Counted from the first letter of the stretch, positions 39,554 to 48,375 are shown. The stretch: 64,000 bases of DNA from Mayfieldus sp038317345 (GCA_038317345.1 JBBQBH010000005.1:1-64000); one strand, 5' to 3'. The notes: a model not told the origin generated them from the sequence alone. Numbers and translations: made by a program.

Positions 39554-40951
39554 TTAGGCAGCGGTGAGAGGATTAGGCGGAGATGAGAGCGGCAGCTCGA
39601 TCCATACATCGGCGCCCCCGCCTTCGCGGTTGGCGGCGTGGGCGCTGCCCTCGTGGGCCTCGGCAATCGCCGAGACAATCGCCAAGCCGAGCCCGCTCCC
39701 GCCGCTCGTACGACCTCGGTCAGCACGAGTGAAGCGCTCGAATGCACTGTCGATGAAATCCGACGGAATCCCCTTGCCCTCGTCGACCACGTGGATCTCA
39801 ACCCGTTCGCCGTTGCGCCGCGAATACAAAGCGATCGGGCCCTGACCATGGCGCAGCGCGTTCTCCATCAGGTTGGCCAGCGCCTGTTCCAGGCGCAACC
39901 GATCGGCGAGGATCGTCAGTCGATCGCCGGCCTCGATGCTGATCGACCGTCCTTGAGTTGCGGCGCGGGCCGCGTAACGCTCCTCCGTTCGCTGCAGTAG
40001 CTCGCTGAGGTTGGTCTCGCCCAGCCGGATGGGGAGACGGCCTTGATCGGAGCGGGCGATGACAAGCAGGTCCTCCGCCAGCTGGGTGAGGCGGCTGGTC
40101 TCCTCGGCCGCCGAACGGATCGCCCCCTCCAGCTCCTCCGAAGTGCGGCGCCGCCGCAGGGCGAGGTCGAGCTCGGTATTGAGGATCGCCAACGGAGTCC
40201 GAAGCTCGTGGCTGGCGTCGGAGACAAAAGTTCGCTCGCGCTGAAGGGCCTCCTCCAAACGCACAAGCATCTCGTTCAGGGTGTTGCCGAGCCGAGCCAT
40301 CTCGTCTCCGCTAGGCGCGATCGGGAGACGCTGACCGGGCGAAGACGCCGAGATCTCGGCGGCTTGGCGACGCATCGCTTCCACAGAGCGCAGAACCCCT
40401 GTGGCGACCCCATACCCGGCGAGGCACGCCAGGAGCAGGGCAATCGGGGCCCCGATCGCCAGCAGCTGTCTGAGATTCGCCAGAGCTTGATCGCGGGTAT
40501 CGAGGGAGGTTCCGACAACTACCACCAGGCCTTGGTCCTGGGCGTGGACCGGGGTGGCAAAGAGCCGAGAGGACTCATCCACCCCGGGGAGCGACCCGCG
40601 ATCCACCGTGAACGAGCCTGCCAGGCCCCTGGAAAGTTGGCTCCCGTCAAGGAGCGGACGGTTGCGGACCAGCGGCGTCGCATCGACGATCCGGCCACGC
40701 GAGTCAAGGATCTGGGCGAACCCTTGCCCCTGTTCGGTGAGCGGGCTGCGCCCAGCCTGGTTTAGACCGGAGTCGGCCTGCTTGATCAGTGCCGTGACGT
40801 CGGCGGCGCGCGACCGCAAGCCTTGATTGACGGTGTTATCCAGATCGGCGCGAAACTGCAGGTACAAGATCAGCCCCATCGCCGCCAGAACCATGGCCAT
40901 GACGACGGCAAAAGCAAGGGTCACCCGCAGTCGGATCGGCAGACGCATCAT
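39554..40951 (-). CDS. Sensor histidine kinase
   Basis: The 465-residue kinase has TM1 at residues 8-28, an extracytoplasmic sensor region to about 165, TM2 (LLAIGAPIALLLACLAGYGVA), a HAMP linker, the phospho-acceptor box SDASHELRTPLAIL, and HATPase with N-box LMENALRHG, DEGKGIP and GGSGLGLAIV. It should phosphorylate the regulator at 38365. It ends GADVWIELPLSS and lies 46 bases downstream of the channel gene. The same region holds a broken relative at 41790. Confidence 0.94.
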   Translation of the reverse strand: MMRLPIRLRVTLAFAVVMAMVLAAMGLILYLQFRADLDNTVNQGLRSRAADVTALIKQADSGLNQAGRSPLTEQGQGFAQILDSRGRIVDATPLVRNRPLLDGSQLSRGLAGSFTVDRGSLPGVDESSRLFATPVHAQDQGLVVVVGTSLDTRDQALANLRQLLAIGAPIALLLACLAGYGVATGVLRSVEAMRRQAAEISASSPGQRLPIAPSGDEMARLGNTLNEMLVRLEEALQRERTFVSDASHELRTPLAILNTELDLALRRRRTSEELEGAIRSAAEETSRLTQLAEDLLVIARSDQGRLPIRLGETNLSELLQRTEERYAARAATQGRSISIEAGDRLTILADRLRLEQALANLMENALRHGQGPIALYSRRNGERVEIHVVDEGKGIPSDFIDSAFERFTRADRGRTSGGSGLGLAIVSAIAEAHEGSAHAANREGGGADVWIELPLSSPPNPLTAA

Positions 40952-40996
40952 CGGCTTAAGGTGCAGAGACGGTACTGCGAGCAGATGAGAGGGAAA

Positions 40997-41497
40997 TTAG
41001 CCGCGATCAGCGGGCGGAAATCGCGACTCGATCAACTCGAGCCGAGCGTTGAGCCGGCGCAACTCGGCGAGGGCTTGCTCCTCAAAGGCGTGCTCCCGCG
41101 ACTCCTCCGGCGCCTCGTCCTCGCGGACGAACAGCGAGGCGAAGCCTGCGGCGGTCAGCGCCAGCAGGAGGTAGCCCAACACCATGATCAGGCCCGACAA
41201 GGCCTTGCCCAAGACAGTCTGGGGGGTGCCGTTGGCGAAGCCCACAGTGGTCATCAGCGACAGCGCCCACCAGACTCCTTCCCAGTAGGACTCCACGGTG
41301 TCGGTCTCAAGCGCCGCAAATCCACCTCCGGCGAGCAAGACGACGATGGCGGCGCCCGGAACCAGGTAGCGCAACCGGCGCCGGGCGGCGAGCAGCAGGC
41401 GCACCGGCCAGGGTCGCGACCCGGCGCGATCGGCTCCGGAGGACTCGTGCACGGCGGAAGAAGCTGCCACTGCCGGCGGACGTTCTGACGTCGGCAT
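40997..41497 (-). CDS. Two-TM ion-channel protein with an atypical selectivity filter
   Basis: The 166-residue protein has TM1 (LVPGAAIVVLLAGGGFAALE), a pore helix and filter region EGVWWALSLMTTVGFANGTPQT, and TM2 (LGKALSGLIMVLGYLLLALTAAGFASLF), then a C-terminal coiled coil (EEQALAELRRLNARLELIESRF). The layout is that of KcsA-like tetrameric channels. The filter reads TVGFAN instead of TVGYGD or TVGFGD, so K+ selectivity is doubtful; NaK-type TVGDGN channels are a precedent for reduced selectivity. It lies upstream of the kinase on the same strand. Confidence 0.85.
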   Translation of the reverse strand: MPTSERPPAVAASSAVHESSGADRAGSRPWPVRLLLAARRRLRYLVPGAAIVVLLAGGGFAALETDTVESYWEGVWWALSLMTTVGFANGTPQTVLGKALSGLIMVLGYLLLALTAAGFASLFVREDEAPEESREHAFEEQALAELRRLNARLELIESRFPPADRG

Positions 41498-41511
41498 CGA
41501 TCCGCAGCCGG

Positions 41512-41775
41512 CTACCGCCCCGGCTTCAGGAGGCGGGTCAGAAGCGGCGTCTTGGGAGATCCCGCGTGTCCGAGCGCGGGCAAGCCGAAGCCGGCTTCGA
41601 TCGTCCGCAGCAGCGCGTAGTGGTTCGCCGGAACCGCGTCGGTGGCGCCTCGCCGAGCAGCTCCGCCCGCCGCGATCAGGGCCACGTGACCGCCGCCCGG
41701 CGATCCGCCGACCCCGGAGCTGTCGCTGCGTGCGGCCTCGTCCCAGGTCAGGTAGTCAACATAGAGAGGGATGGT
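41512..41775 (-). pseudogene. C-terminal fragment of a second phosphoesterase
   Basis: About 87 residues match the end of the phosphoesterase family: YLTWDEAARSDSSG, GGGHVALIAAGG, and VPANHYALLRTIEAGFGLPALG to the stop at 41512. Nothing upstream of 41775 continues the family; a kinase fragment begins on the opposite strand at 41790. It belongs to the same family as the decayed gene at 36065-36989. Confidence 0.65.
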
Positions 41776-41789
41776 CTGGGTCCCCGAGG

Positions 41790-42112
41790 GTGGTCGCCGA
41801 GGTCCTCGAGGTGTTGCTCGACAGCGCCTATCGGCATGGTTCGGGTGCCGTCGAGCTGACAGTCCGCGACGCAAGCGGCTCGATCGCCATCGATGTTGGT
41901 GACGAAGGCCCCGGCCTCGGGGTCGACCCCGAGGCCGCTTTCGCCCGCCGCTCGGGCTCAGGGACGGCGAGGGCCACGGAATCGGCCTTGACCTGGCGCG
42001 CTCGCTTGCGCTCGCCGAGGGAGGGCGCATCCTGGTTACGCGCTCGACCGCGCACCCGATCCTGACCCTCTTTTTGCCGGCAAAGCGGTTGAACGGGGAG
42101 GGCAAGAAGTAA
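41790..42112 (+). pseudogene. HATPase fragment of a sensor histidine kinase, frameshifted
   Basis: The fragment starts at VVAEVLEVLLDSAYRHGSGA (N-box) and contains VGDEGPGLGVDPEAAF. After a one-base slip near 41965-41985 it continues in another frame as GEGHGIGLDLARSLALAEGG and ends LFLPAKRLNGEGKK at the TAA 42110-42112. All upstream kinase domains are missing. It is not a copy of the intact kinase at 39554, because the sequences differ. Confidence 0.7.
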
Positions 42113-42121
42113 GCCCAGCCG

Positions 42122-42241
42122 CCAGTCGAAGCAAAGAAGACCGATGGCAATCAGGTCGACGTGCATCTGGATCGGAACTTCAATCTCCTTGACGCGCACT
42201 CCGACGCCAACGGCTCCGCCGACGTCGGGCCGAGCGACTGA
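42122..42241 (+). pseudogene. C-terminal fragment of a PepSY-like secreted protein
   Basis: An open stretch reading PVEAKKTDGNQVDVHLDRNFNL and ending SDANGSADVGPSD resembles the last strand and acidic tail of small PepSY-domain proteins, which often sit beside two-component systems. There is no start codon or N-terminal part; it directly follows the kinase fragment. Confidence 0.5.
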
Positions 42242-42250
42242 TCTGGGCGC

Positions 42251-42655
42251 CTACGATTCCGGCGGTCCCACTATGCGAGATCGTCGACCGCGGCGGCTAA
42301 GGGCGCACACCCGAGCAACCAGCTCTTCGAAGGAGTAGGGCTTAACGATGTAGTCGTCCGCGCCACAGTCCATGGTGCTGCGTCGATCCTCGACGCTGTC
42401 CCGAGCCGTGACCATGATCACGGGCGCCCCGTTGCCGTCCTCGCGCAGGCGACGGCAGACATCGAATCCGTCCATGCCGGGAAGCATCACATCGAGAACG
42501 ATTGCGTCGTAATGAGTGAAGCTAGCCCTCGAAATGGCCTCGTCGCCACGGCTGGCGACATCGGCTGGTATTCCCTCGGCTTTGAGCCCTCGGCGGATTA
42601 CCGAGGCCATCTTCAATTGGTCTTCAACAATCAGTACGCGGAACGTAACTGAGGC
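42251..42655 (-). pseudogene. Response regulator reduced to its receiver domain
   Basis: About 133 residues form an OmpR-type receiver: RVLIVEDQLKMASVIRRG, the phospho-acceptor in AIVLDVMLPGMDG, MVTARDS and YIVKPYSFEELVARV. It stops right after the receiver linker, without the winged-helix domain. The expected ATG before RVLIVED reads TTC, so the only in-frame starts are far upstream and extend into unrelated sequence. Both ends look eroded. It may have partnered the kinase fragment at 41790. Confidence 0.7.
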
Positions 42656-42783
42656 TCGCGAAAGCGGATGAAAAAGCCATGAAGGCGGCCCCTCCTCACG
42701 TGCCCGTCTCGAGGGTCGCGGTGTCAAATACATCCTCACCCGGAGCACTTGGCCGACAACTTGTGCGAACTCGACTACCAAAA

Positions 42784-42846
42784 AGAGACGCCCCGCCAAA
42801 AGGCGGGGCGCTCTGGGGTACTACAGGGAGGAGAGATATGTATCTC
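42784..42846 (-). repeat. Dispersed hairpin-plus-tail repeat, copy B, acting as terminator
   Basis: The same AGAGAC, GCCCCGCC/GGCGGGGC hairpin and GCTCTGGGGTACTACAGGGA tail as copy A. On the reverse strand the hairpin is followed by GTCTCTTTTTGG. It lies 36 bases after the stop of the 42882 gene, so it should terminate that transcript. Confidence 0.8.
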
Positions 42847-42881
42847 TATATATGTGGATCTGTGGGAGGTAGTCGAATCCG

Positions 42882-43238
42882 TCAGGCGCCGCGGATGCTG
42901 AACCGCGTTGATGCGGTCAGCACCAAATGTGCGGCACCGAACCCGACCAAAAAGGCTGTTGCGATCGGGGGTGCGCCACCGATGCCGAGCGCAAGCCCGA
43001 CGACGGCTGCGATTCCACCGATCAAGTAATCGAAACTGGCGTGCGCTCCGAGCGGGACCGTGCGCTGCTCACCGTGGGTGGAGAGCGCCAGGCCCATCAG
43101 CATCGTGCCCAGTGCGATCGAGACGGCGCCCGCTGCGGTCCCGAATCCGAGCACGAAGGGGGCGGCGATCAGCACCGGCGCGGCGACGATTTCGATGACG
43201 CCGTGCACTGCCAGGGGAATTGTTCTGAACAGAGCCAT
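42882..43238 (-). CDS. Small four-TM membrane protein, SPW-repeat-like
   Basis: The 118-residue product begins ALFRTIPLAVHGVIEIVAAP after ATG 43238 and has four hydrophobic helices. The central loop THGEQRTVPLGAHASFDYLIGG joins two similar halves. The general pattern resembles SPW-repeat or small DUF membrane proteins, but the assignment is weak and no function is known. A longer frame to 43295 adds 19 residues without homology. It is divergent from tlyA and ends at the hairpin repeat. Confidence 0.6.
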   Translation of the reverse strand: MALFRTIPLAVHGVIEIVAAPVLIAAPFVLGFGTAAGAVSIALGTMLMGLALSTHGEQRTVPLGAHASFDYLIGGIAAVVGLALGIGGAPPIATAFLVGFGAAHLVLTASTRFSIRGA

Positions 43239-43332
43239 TACAGGTATCGAGAATACGAACGTATGTGCGATTTGTGTGTGATCGGCCTCACACATTCGCC
43301 GGCCCCCACCCGGCGCAGGTGCGCTCCGGCGC

Positions 43333-43338
43333 TACGGT
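43333..43338 (+). promoter_or_regulatory. -10 element of tlyA
   Basis: TACGGT ends 7 bases before the ATG at 43346, implying a leaderless message. Confidence 0.45.
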
Positions 43339-43345
43339 TCGCGAC

Positions 43346-44128
43346 ATGTCGCGTCAGCGCATAGACAGGCTGCTCGCCGAGCGTGGAGCCTTTTCCTCGC
43401 GTACGGCCGCCGCCGCGGCCGTACGGGCCGGAGAGGTGCAGCTTGGCCAGGACGGCCCGTTTGCTCTGCGGCCGAGTCAGCTGGTCGAGCTGGAGGCCGA
43501 TCTGATCGTCGCTGATGGCCCACGCTATGTATCGCGCGGCGGCATCAAACTTCAAAATGCCCTCGAGGCCTTCGGGATCGACGTTGCCGGACGCGACTGC
43601 CTCGACGTCGGGGCCTCGACCGGCGGCTTCAGTGACTGCATGCTTCAGCACGGCGCCGCGCGTGTGGCGGCCGTCGACGTCGCCCAGGGCGAACTCGACT
43701 GGGGGCTCCGGAACGACCCCCGGGTGACCGTGATCGAGCGTCTCAACGCACGCTCGCTGGAGCCGGCGGACCTGCCGTTCGTTCCCTCGCTGGCGACGGT
43801 CGACGTTTCGTTCATCTCGCTGACCAAGGTTCTGCCCGCGGTGGCGGAGGCGTTGAGCGAGGACGGGGAGGTACTGGCGCTGGTCAAGCCACAGTTCGAG
43901 CTCGGCCGGGAGAAGGTCGGCAAAGGCGTGGTGCGCGACCCGGCGCTGCGGCGCGAGGCCCTCGCCTTGGCCGCTGAGGCGGCGGGGTCGCTCGGGCTCG
44001 CCGTGCGCGGCATTGTCTCCTCGGGGCTGCCGGGCCCGAAGGGAAACCGCGAGTCGTTCCTTTGGTGCTCGCGTGGAGGCGAGTCGCTCGCCGATGTCGA
44101 GGCGGCGATCCACGAGGTGGAGTCGTGA
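43346..44128 (+). CDS. tlyA: TlyA family rRNA (cytidine-2'-O)-methyltransferase
   Basis: The 260-residue protein has an N-terminal S4 RNA-binding domain (RQRIDRLLAERGAFSSRTAAAAAVRAGEV). An FtsJ-like methyltransferase domain follows: YVSRGGIKLQNAL, SAM motif LDVGASTGGFSDCML, VDVSFISL and LVKPQFELG. TlyA methylates 16S C1409 and 23S C1920 and confers capreomycin sensitivity in mycobacteria. The ATG at 43346 is set by domain start and TACGGT 7 bases upstream. The stop overlaps nadK as GTGA, the same neighbour as in M. tuberculosis. Confidence 0.94.
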   Translation: MSRQRIDRLLAERGAFSSRTAAAAAVRAGEVQLGQDGPFALRPSQLVELEADLIVADGPRYVSRGGIKLQNALEAFGIDVAGRDCLDVGASTGGFSDCMLQHGAARVAAVDVAQGELDWGLRNDPRVTVIERLNARSLEPADLPFVPSLATVDVSFISLTKVLPAVAEALSEDGEVLALVKPQFELGREKVGKGVVRDPALRREALALAAEAAGSLGLAVRGIVSSGLPGPKGNRESFLWCSRGGESLADVEAAIHEVES

Positions 44129-45003
44129 GCACCGAGGAGACAAAGGCACCGCCGGCAGTGCGAACCGTTGCGCTGGTCACTCACTCGCATCCTCCTGCCG
44201 CCAGCGAGGCAGTCGTGGCCGCGGTGTCCGCCGCCGAGTCCGCGGATCGCCGCCTGGTGGCAAGCGCAGCCGAGGCGGCAAAGCTCGAGGGCGCGGCGGA
44301 GGGAATCGAGGTCACCGAGGCGCTGCCGCCCGATCCCGACCTCTGCCTGGTCCTGGGCGGGGACGGCTCGATCCTCTGGGCGCTGCGCCAGTACGCGGGA
44401 ACGGGGGTGCCGGTGTTCGGGATCAACTTCGGGACGGTCGGCTTTTTGGCCGCGGCGGAGCGCGATCAGCTCGACGAGGGCCTGCGCAGGGCGTTTGCCG
44501 GCGACTTCGAGGTGATCAACCTTCCAGGTCTCGAGGTTTCGACCGGAGAGACGAAAGGGCTGGCGCTGAACGACGTCACCTTCATCCGCCGGCCCCAGGG
44601 TCGCGTCGCCGTGCTCAGCTACCGGATCGCCGGGGAGGAGGTGGGCAACGTGCGCTGCGACGGGTTGGTCGCCGCAACCCCCCCTGGCTCCACGGGCTAC
44701 AACCTCGCCAATGGCGGCCCGATCCTCGCCTGGGGAGTGGAAGGGTACGTGGTCAGTTACATCGCCCCGCATACGCTCACAGCTCGGGCGCTGGTCGTCG
44801 CCCCCGAGGACATGCTGCGGGTCGGAAACGCGGAGGGCCGCGATCCCGTCGACGTGGCCATTGACGGAGAGATGCTGTGTGAGCTACGGCCTGGCGGCGA
44901 GGCCGAGGTCAGCTTTCGGCAGCAGGCCGGGCGCCTTGCCCAGCTCCCCGGCTCGAGCTTTTATAACCGCATCGGCGAGAAGTTCGGCCACCTGGCCCAC
45001 TAG
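44125..45003 (+). CDS. nadK: NAD kinase
   Basis: The 292-residue enzyme phosphorylates NAD to NADP. It has the catalytic GGDGSILWALR motif, the GINFGTVGFL strand, and NAD-binding CDGLVAATPPGSTGYNLANGGP followed by SYIAPHTLTARALVV. Length is typical. GTG 44125 overlaps the tlyA stop. In M. tuberculosis tlyA and ppnK precede recN directly; here an MFS gene is inserted between. Confidence 0.95.
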   Translation: MSTEETKAPPAVRTVALVTHSHPPAASEAVVAAVSAAESADRRLVASAAEAAKLEGAAEGIEVTEALPPDPDLCLVLGGDGSILWALRQYAGTGVPVFGINFGTVGFLAAAERDQLDEGLRRAFAGDFEVINLPGLEVSTGETKGLALNDVTFIRRPQGRVAVLSYRIAGEEVGNVRCDGLVAATPPGSTGYNLANGGPILAWGVEGYVVSYIAPHTLTARALVVAPEDMLRVGNAEGRDPVDVAIDGEMLCELRPGGEAEVSFRQQAGRLAQLPGSSFYNRIGEKFGHLAH

Positions 45004-45078
45004 GACTGACGGGCCGGCGCAGCGTCGGATCCTGGGTGTCCGGCGGCGTTCCGGTTCCATCCTGTAGAAAGTGAAGTA

Positions 45079-46617
45079 ATGGAACGCAAGTGGTGGACCT
45101 TGCTCCTGGTCTCGATCGCGACGTTCATGTTGCTGCTCGACATCACGATCGTGAACGTCGCGCTGCCGGACATCCAGCGCGACCTGCACGCCAGCTTGTC
45201 GAGCCTCCAATGGGTCGTCGACGCCTACTCGCTGATGCTGGCGGCGATCCTGCTCACCGCGGGATCGCTGGGCGACAGGCTGGGCCGCCGGCGCGTCTTC
45301 TCGCTCGGCTTCGCGGTATTCACTTTCGCTTCGTTCCTCTGCGGCATCTCCGGCGACCCGACCCTGCTCAACCTCGCCCGCGGCCTTCAGGGGGTTGGTG
45401 GTGCGGCGATGTTCGCGACCTCGCTGGCGCTGATCGGACAGGAGTTCACCGGCCGCGATCGGGCGATGGCGTTCGGCGTCTGGGGTGCGGTGATCGGCGG
45501 CGCGGTCGCGATCGGCCCGCTGGTCGGCGGGTTGGTCACCGAGCACCTCGGCTGGCAGTGGATCTTCTTCATCAATGTGCCGATCGGCCTGATCGCGATC
45601 GCGCTCACCGAGTTGCGGCTCGAAAACGTCGCCGCCCAGGACCCCGAGCGGATCGACGTGGCGGGGCTGGTCACGTTCTCGAGCGCGCTGTTCCTGCTCA
45701 TCTTCGGCCTGATCCGCGGCAACCCCGAAGGTTGGGGCAGTGCCCCGATCCTTGCCTCGTTGATCGGCGCCGTGGTGCTGTTGACCGTCTTCGTCGTGAT
45801 CGAGCATCGAAGCACGCACCCGATGCTCGATCTGTCGCTGTTCCGCAAGCCGGCCTTCAACGGGGTATCGGCGGTTGCCTTCGGCCTCTCCGGGGGAATG
45901 TTCGCGTTATTCCTCTACCTCACGATCTACATCCAGGGCGTGCTCGGCTACTCACCGCTGCAGGCCGGCCTGCGCTTCCTGCCACTGACCTTTCTGTCCT
46001 TCGTCGTCGCTCCGATCTCCGGGAACCTCTCCCACCGGATCCCGGTGCGGGTGCTGATGGGTGTTGGGCTGGCGACGGTGGGCGTCGGCCTGATGCTGAT
46101 GCACGGGGTGACCGTCGACTCGGCCTGGACAACGCTTTTGGCCGGGTTCCTGGTGGCGGGCGTCGGAATCGGGCTCACCAACCCAGGCATCGCCCAGGCT
46201 GCGATCGCGGTCGTGGAGCCTGCTCGCGCGGGAATGGCCTCGGGCATCAACACGACCTTCCGTCAGGTCGGGATCGCTACCGGCGTCGCCGGGCTCGGTG
46301 CCGTCTTCCAATCGCGGATCAACAGCAAGTTCGCCGAGCTGATGCCCAATGCCCCCCATGGGCTCAGTGACGCGGTGGCCTCGGGTGGATCGGTGGGAGC
46401 GGTTCGGGTCGCGCCGCCCGGCATCCGCCAGCAGGTCGTCGTTGACTCGAAGATCGCCTTCGTCAGCGCCTTCAACGACATCCTTCTGATCGCCGCCGTG
46501 CTCTCGTTCGTGGGGGCGGCGCTCGGTTTGCTGCTGATCCGCGATCGCGACTTCGTCGCTGTGCCTGGCCAAGAAGCTCCGGAGCCGGCCGAGGCACCGG
46601 AGCCGGCCGCCGCCTAG
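45079..46617 (+). CDS. MFS drug exporter, DHA2/EmrB-QacA (14-TM) family
   Basis: The 512-residue protein has fourteen hydrophobic segments. Family motifs are MLLLDITIVNVALPDIQRDLHASLSSLQWVVDAYSL in TM1-2 (shown here as a continuous family landmark only in part: LDITIVNVALPDI and LQWVVDAYSL), GSLGDRLGRRRVF as motif A, and WRWIFFIN-like WQWIFFINVPIGL at motif C. It probably exports a hydrophobic drug or metabolite by proton antiport. The C-terminal tail repeats EAPEPA. It interrupts the conserved nadK-recN order and is probably a later insertion. Confidence 0.9.
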   Translation: MERKWWTLLLVSIATFMLLLDITIVNVALPDIQRDLHASLSSLQWVVDAYSLMLAAILLTAGSLGDRLGRRRVFSLGFAVFTFASFLCGISGDPTLLNLARGLQGVGGAAMFATSLALIGQEFTGRDRAMAFGVWGAVIGGAVAIGPLVGGLVTEHLGWQWIFFINVPIGLIAIALTELRLENVAAQDPERIDVAGLVTFSSALFLLIFGLIRGNPEGWGSAPILASLIGAVVLLTVFVVIEHRSTHPMLDLSLFRKPAFNGVSAVAFGLSGGMFALFLYLTIYIQGVLGYSPLQAGLRFLPLTFLSFVVAPISGNLSHRIPVRVLMGVGLATVGVGLMLMHGVTVDSAWTTLLAGFLVAGVGIGLTNPGIAQAAIAVVEPARAGMASGINTTFRQVGIATGVAGLGAVFQSRINSKFAELMPNAPHGLSDAVASGGSVGAVRVAPPGIRQQVVVDSKIAFVSAFNDILLIAAVLSFVGAALGLLLIRDRDFVAVPGQEAPEPAEAPEPAAA

Positions 46618-46666
46618 CAGCCGCTGGGGAGAGTCCGTCGCCGCCTGTTGCTAGACAGGGCGAACG

Positions 46667-48349
46667 ATGCTGCGCGAGTTGCGAATCGAAAACCTGCTGC
46701 TGATCGAGCGCGCCGAGCTGCGCTTCGACGAGGGCTTCAACGTGATCACGGGGGAGACCGGGGCCGGTAAGACGGTCCTCGCGCACTCGCTCGACCTCTT
46801 GATGGGCGGCAGGGCGCGGCCGCAGATCGTGCGTCCGGGCGCCTTGGAAGCCTGGGTCGAGGGGACTTTCGACCTTCCGGACGACCTCGCCGCTGACCCA
46901 CAGCTGGCCGAGGTCGCGGAGCGGCTGCCCGAGGATGCCGATCAGCTGGTCCTGGGACGGAGGGTTTCCGCTGCCGGTCGCACCGCGGCCTTCATCGGCG
47001 GACGGTCGGCGTCCGTCGGCGAGCTGAAGCTGTTGGGCGCTCGCCTGCTCGCCTTCTACGGTCAGCACGAGCATCGCCGGCTGGTGTTGTCTTCGTCGCA
47101 GCTCGAAGTTCTCGATGGCTTCGCGGGCGAGGCGCATCTCGAGAGACGGCGCCGCTACCGGGAGGCCCACAGGCGGGTGGAGCACGCGCGTCGCGAGCTC
47201 GAGCAACTGCGCGAGCGCGACGGGGCGAGTGAACGGGACCTCGACCTCTATCGGTATGAGCTGTCCGAGATCGAGGCAGCCGCTCCCGACGGCGCCGAGG
47301 AGGCGGAGCTGAATGCAGAGCGCAGCCGCCTCGGCCACGCGGAGGGCCTGCGCCTCGCAGCAGCCGGCGCCCTGGACGCGATAAGTGGTTCCGACCAGGA
47401 TGGGGGAGGCGGCGCCGGCGCTCTGGCGGCGGCCGAAGGCGCGATGCGCGCCGCGGTCGGCGTCGACCCCGAGTTGGACCGGGTCGAAGAACGAGTTGCG
47501 GCGCTCGCGGTCGAGACGGGCGACGTGGCCGGCGAGCTGCGCTCCTATCTGGAGAGAGTCGAGGCCGATCCGCAGCGTTTGGTGGAGGTGGAAGAGCGAC
47601 TCGACGTCCTCGACCGCCTGAAGCGCAAGCACGGGGGCTCGATCGAGTCGGTGCTTGCGCACGCGGAGCGTTGCCGGGCCGGGATCGAGCGACTCGAGGG
47701 TGCCGAAGGGCGCGGAGCGGAGCTCGAATCGCAGCTGGCGGGCGCCGAAGCGCGCCGCTCTGAGCTTGGCGCCGAGCTGACCAGCGCCCGGCGGAAAGCC
47801 GCGCGTCGGCTCGAGAAGCGGGTCGCGGAGGAATTGGAGGAGCTGGCGATGCCCGGGGCAAAGCTCGGAGTCGAGCTCGAGCCGGTGCCTGACGGCTTCG
47901 GCCCCTCGGGCGCCGAGACGGTCACCTTTCTGATCGCAACCAACCCAGGGATCGATCCGGCGCCGTTGCGCGATGCCGCTTCCGGCGGGGAGCTGTCGCG
48001 CGTGATGCTGGCGCTGACCGGTCTCGGTGCGTCGACGAGCACGGCGACGCTGTGCTTCGACGAGATAGATGGTGGCGTCGGCGGCAACACCTCGCGGACT
48101 GTCGGTGAGCGTCTGCGCAGCCTCGGGCAGGCGCGGCAGGTGATCTGCATCACCCATCTGCCCCAGGTCGCCTCGCTTGCCAGCGGCCACTTTCGGATCA
48201 GCAAGCGGGTCCGCCGCGGCGAGGCGTTGGCCTCGGTGCAACGGGTGGACGGCGACGAGCTGGTGGCCGAGATCTGCCGCATGCTGGGCGCCGACCGAGG
48301 CGACGAGGCGGCTAGCCGCCACGCCCAGGAGCTGCTCGCGGCCGCCTAG
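46667..48349 (+). CDS. recN: DNA repair protein RecN
   Basis: The 560-residue SMC-like ATPase acts in double-strand break repair. It has N-terminal Walker A GETGAGKTVLAHSL, a long helical coiled-coil region (residues about 150-370), then the ABC signature in DAASGGELSRVMLAL, Walker B LCFDEIDGGVGG and QVICITHLPQVASLA. Length is normal. ATG 46667 is 49 bases after the MFS gene. steA follows 26 bases after its stop, the conserved actinobacterial order. Confidence 0.96.
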   Translation: MLRELRIENLLLIERAELRFDEGFNVITGETGAGKTVLAHSLDLLMGGRARPQIVRPGALEAWVEGTFDLPDDLAADPQLAEVAERLPEDADQLVLGRRVSAAGRTAAFIGGRSASVGELKLLGARLLAFYGQHEHRRLVLSSSQLEVLDGFAGEAHLERRRRYREAHRRVEHARRELEQLRERDGASERDLDLYRYELSEIEAAAPDGAEEAELNAERSRLGHAEGLRLAAAGALDAISGSDQDGGGGAGALAAAEGAMRAAVGVDPELDRVEERVAALAVETGDVAGELRSYLERVEADPQRLVEVEERLDVLDRLKRKHGGSIESVLAHAERCRAGIERLEGAEGRGAELESQLAGAEARRSELGAELTSARRKAARRLEKRVAEELEELAMPGAKLGVELEPVPDGFGPSGAETVTFLIATNPGIDPAPLRDAASGGELSRVMLALTGLGASTSTATLCFDEIDGGVGGNTSRTVGERLRSLGQARQVICITHLPQVASLASGHFRISKRVRRGEALASVQRVDGDELVAEICRMLGADRGDEAASRHAQELLAAA

Positions 48350-48363
48350 CACTGTCCAGGGGT

Positions 48364-48369
48364 TAATCT
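48364..48369 (+). promoter_or_regulatory. -10 element of steA
   Basis: TAATCT ends 6 bases before the steA GTG at 48376, giving a predicted leaderless mRNA independent of recN. Confidence 0.5.
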
Positions 48370-48375
48370 GAGCCC

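Noticed and set aside
39554..42655. Recent duplication of the two-component system
   Set aside because: The kinase and regulator fragments at 41790-42655 differ clearly in sequence from the intact pair, so they are relics of a different paralogous system, not a fresh copy.
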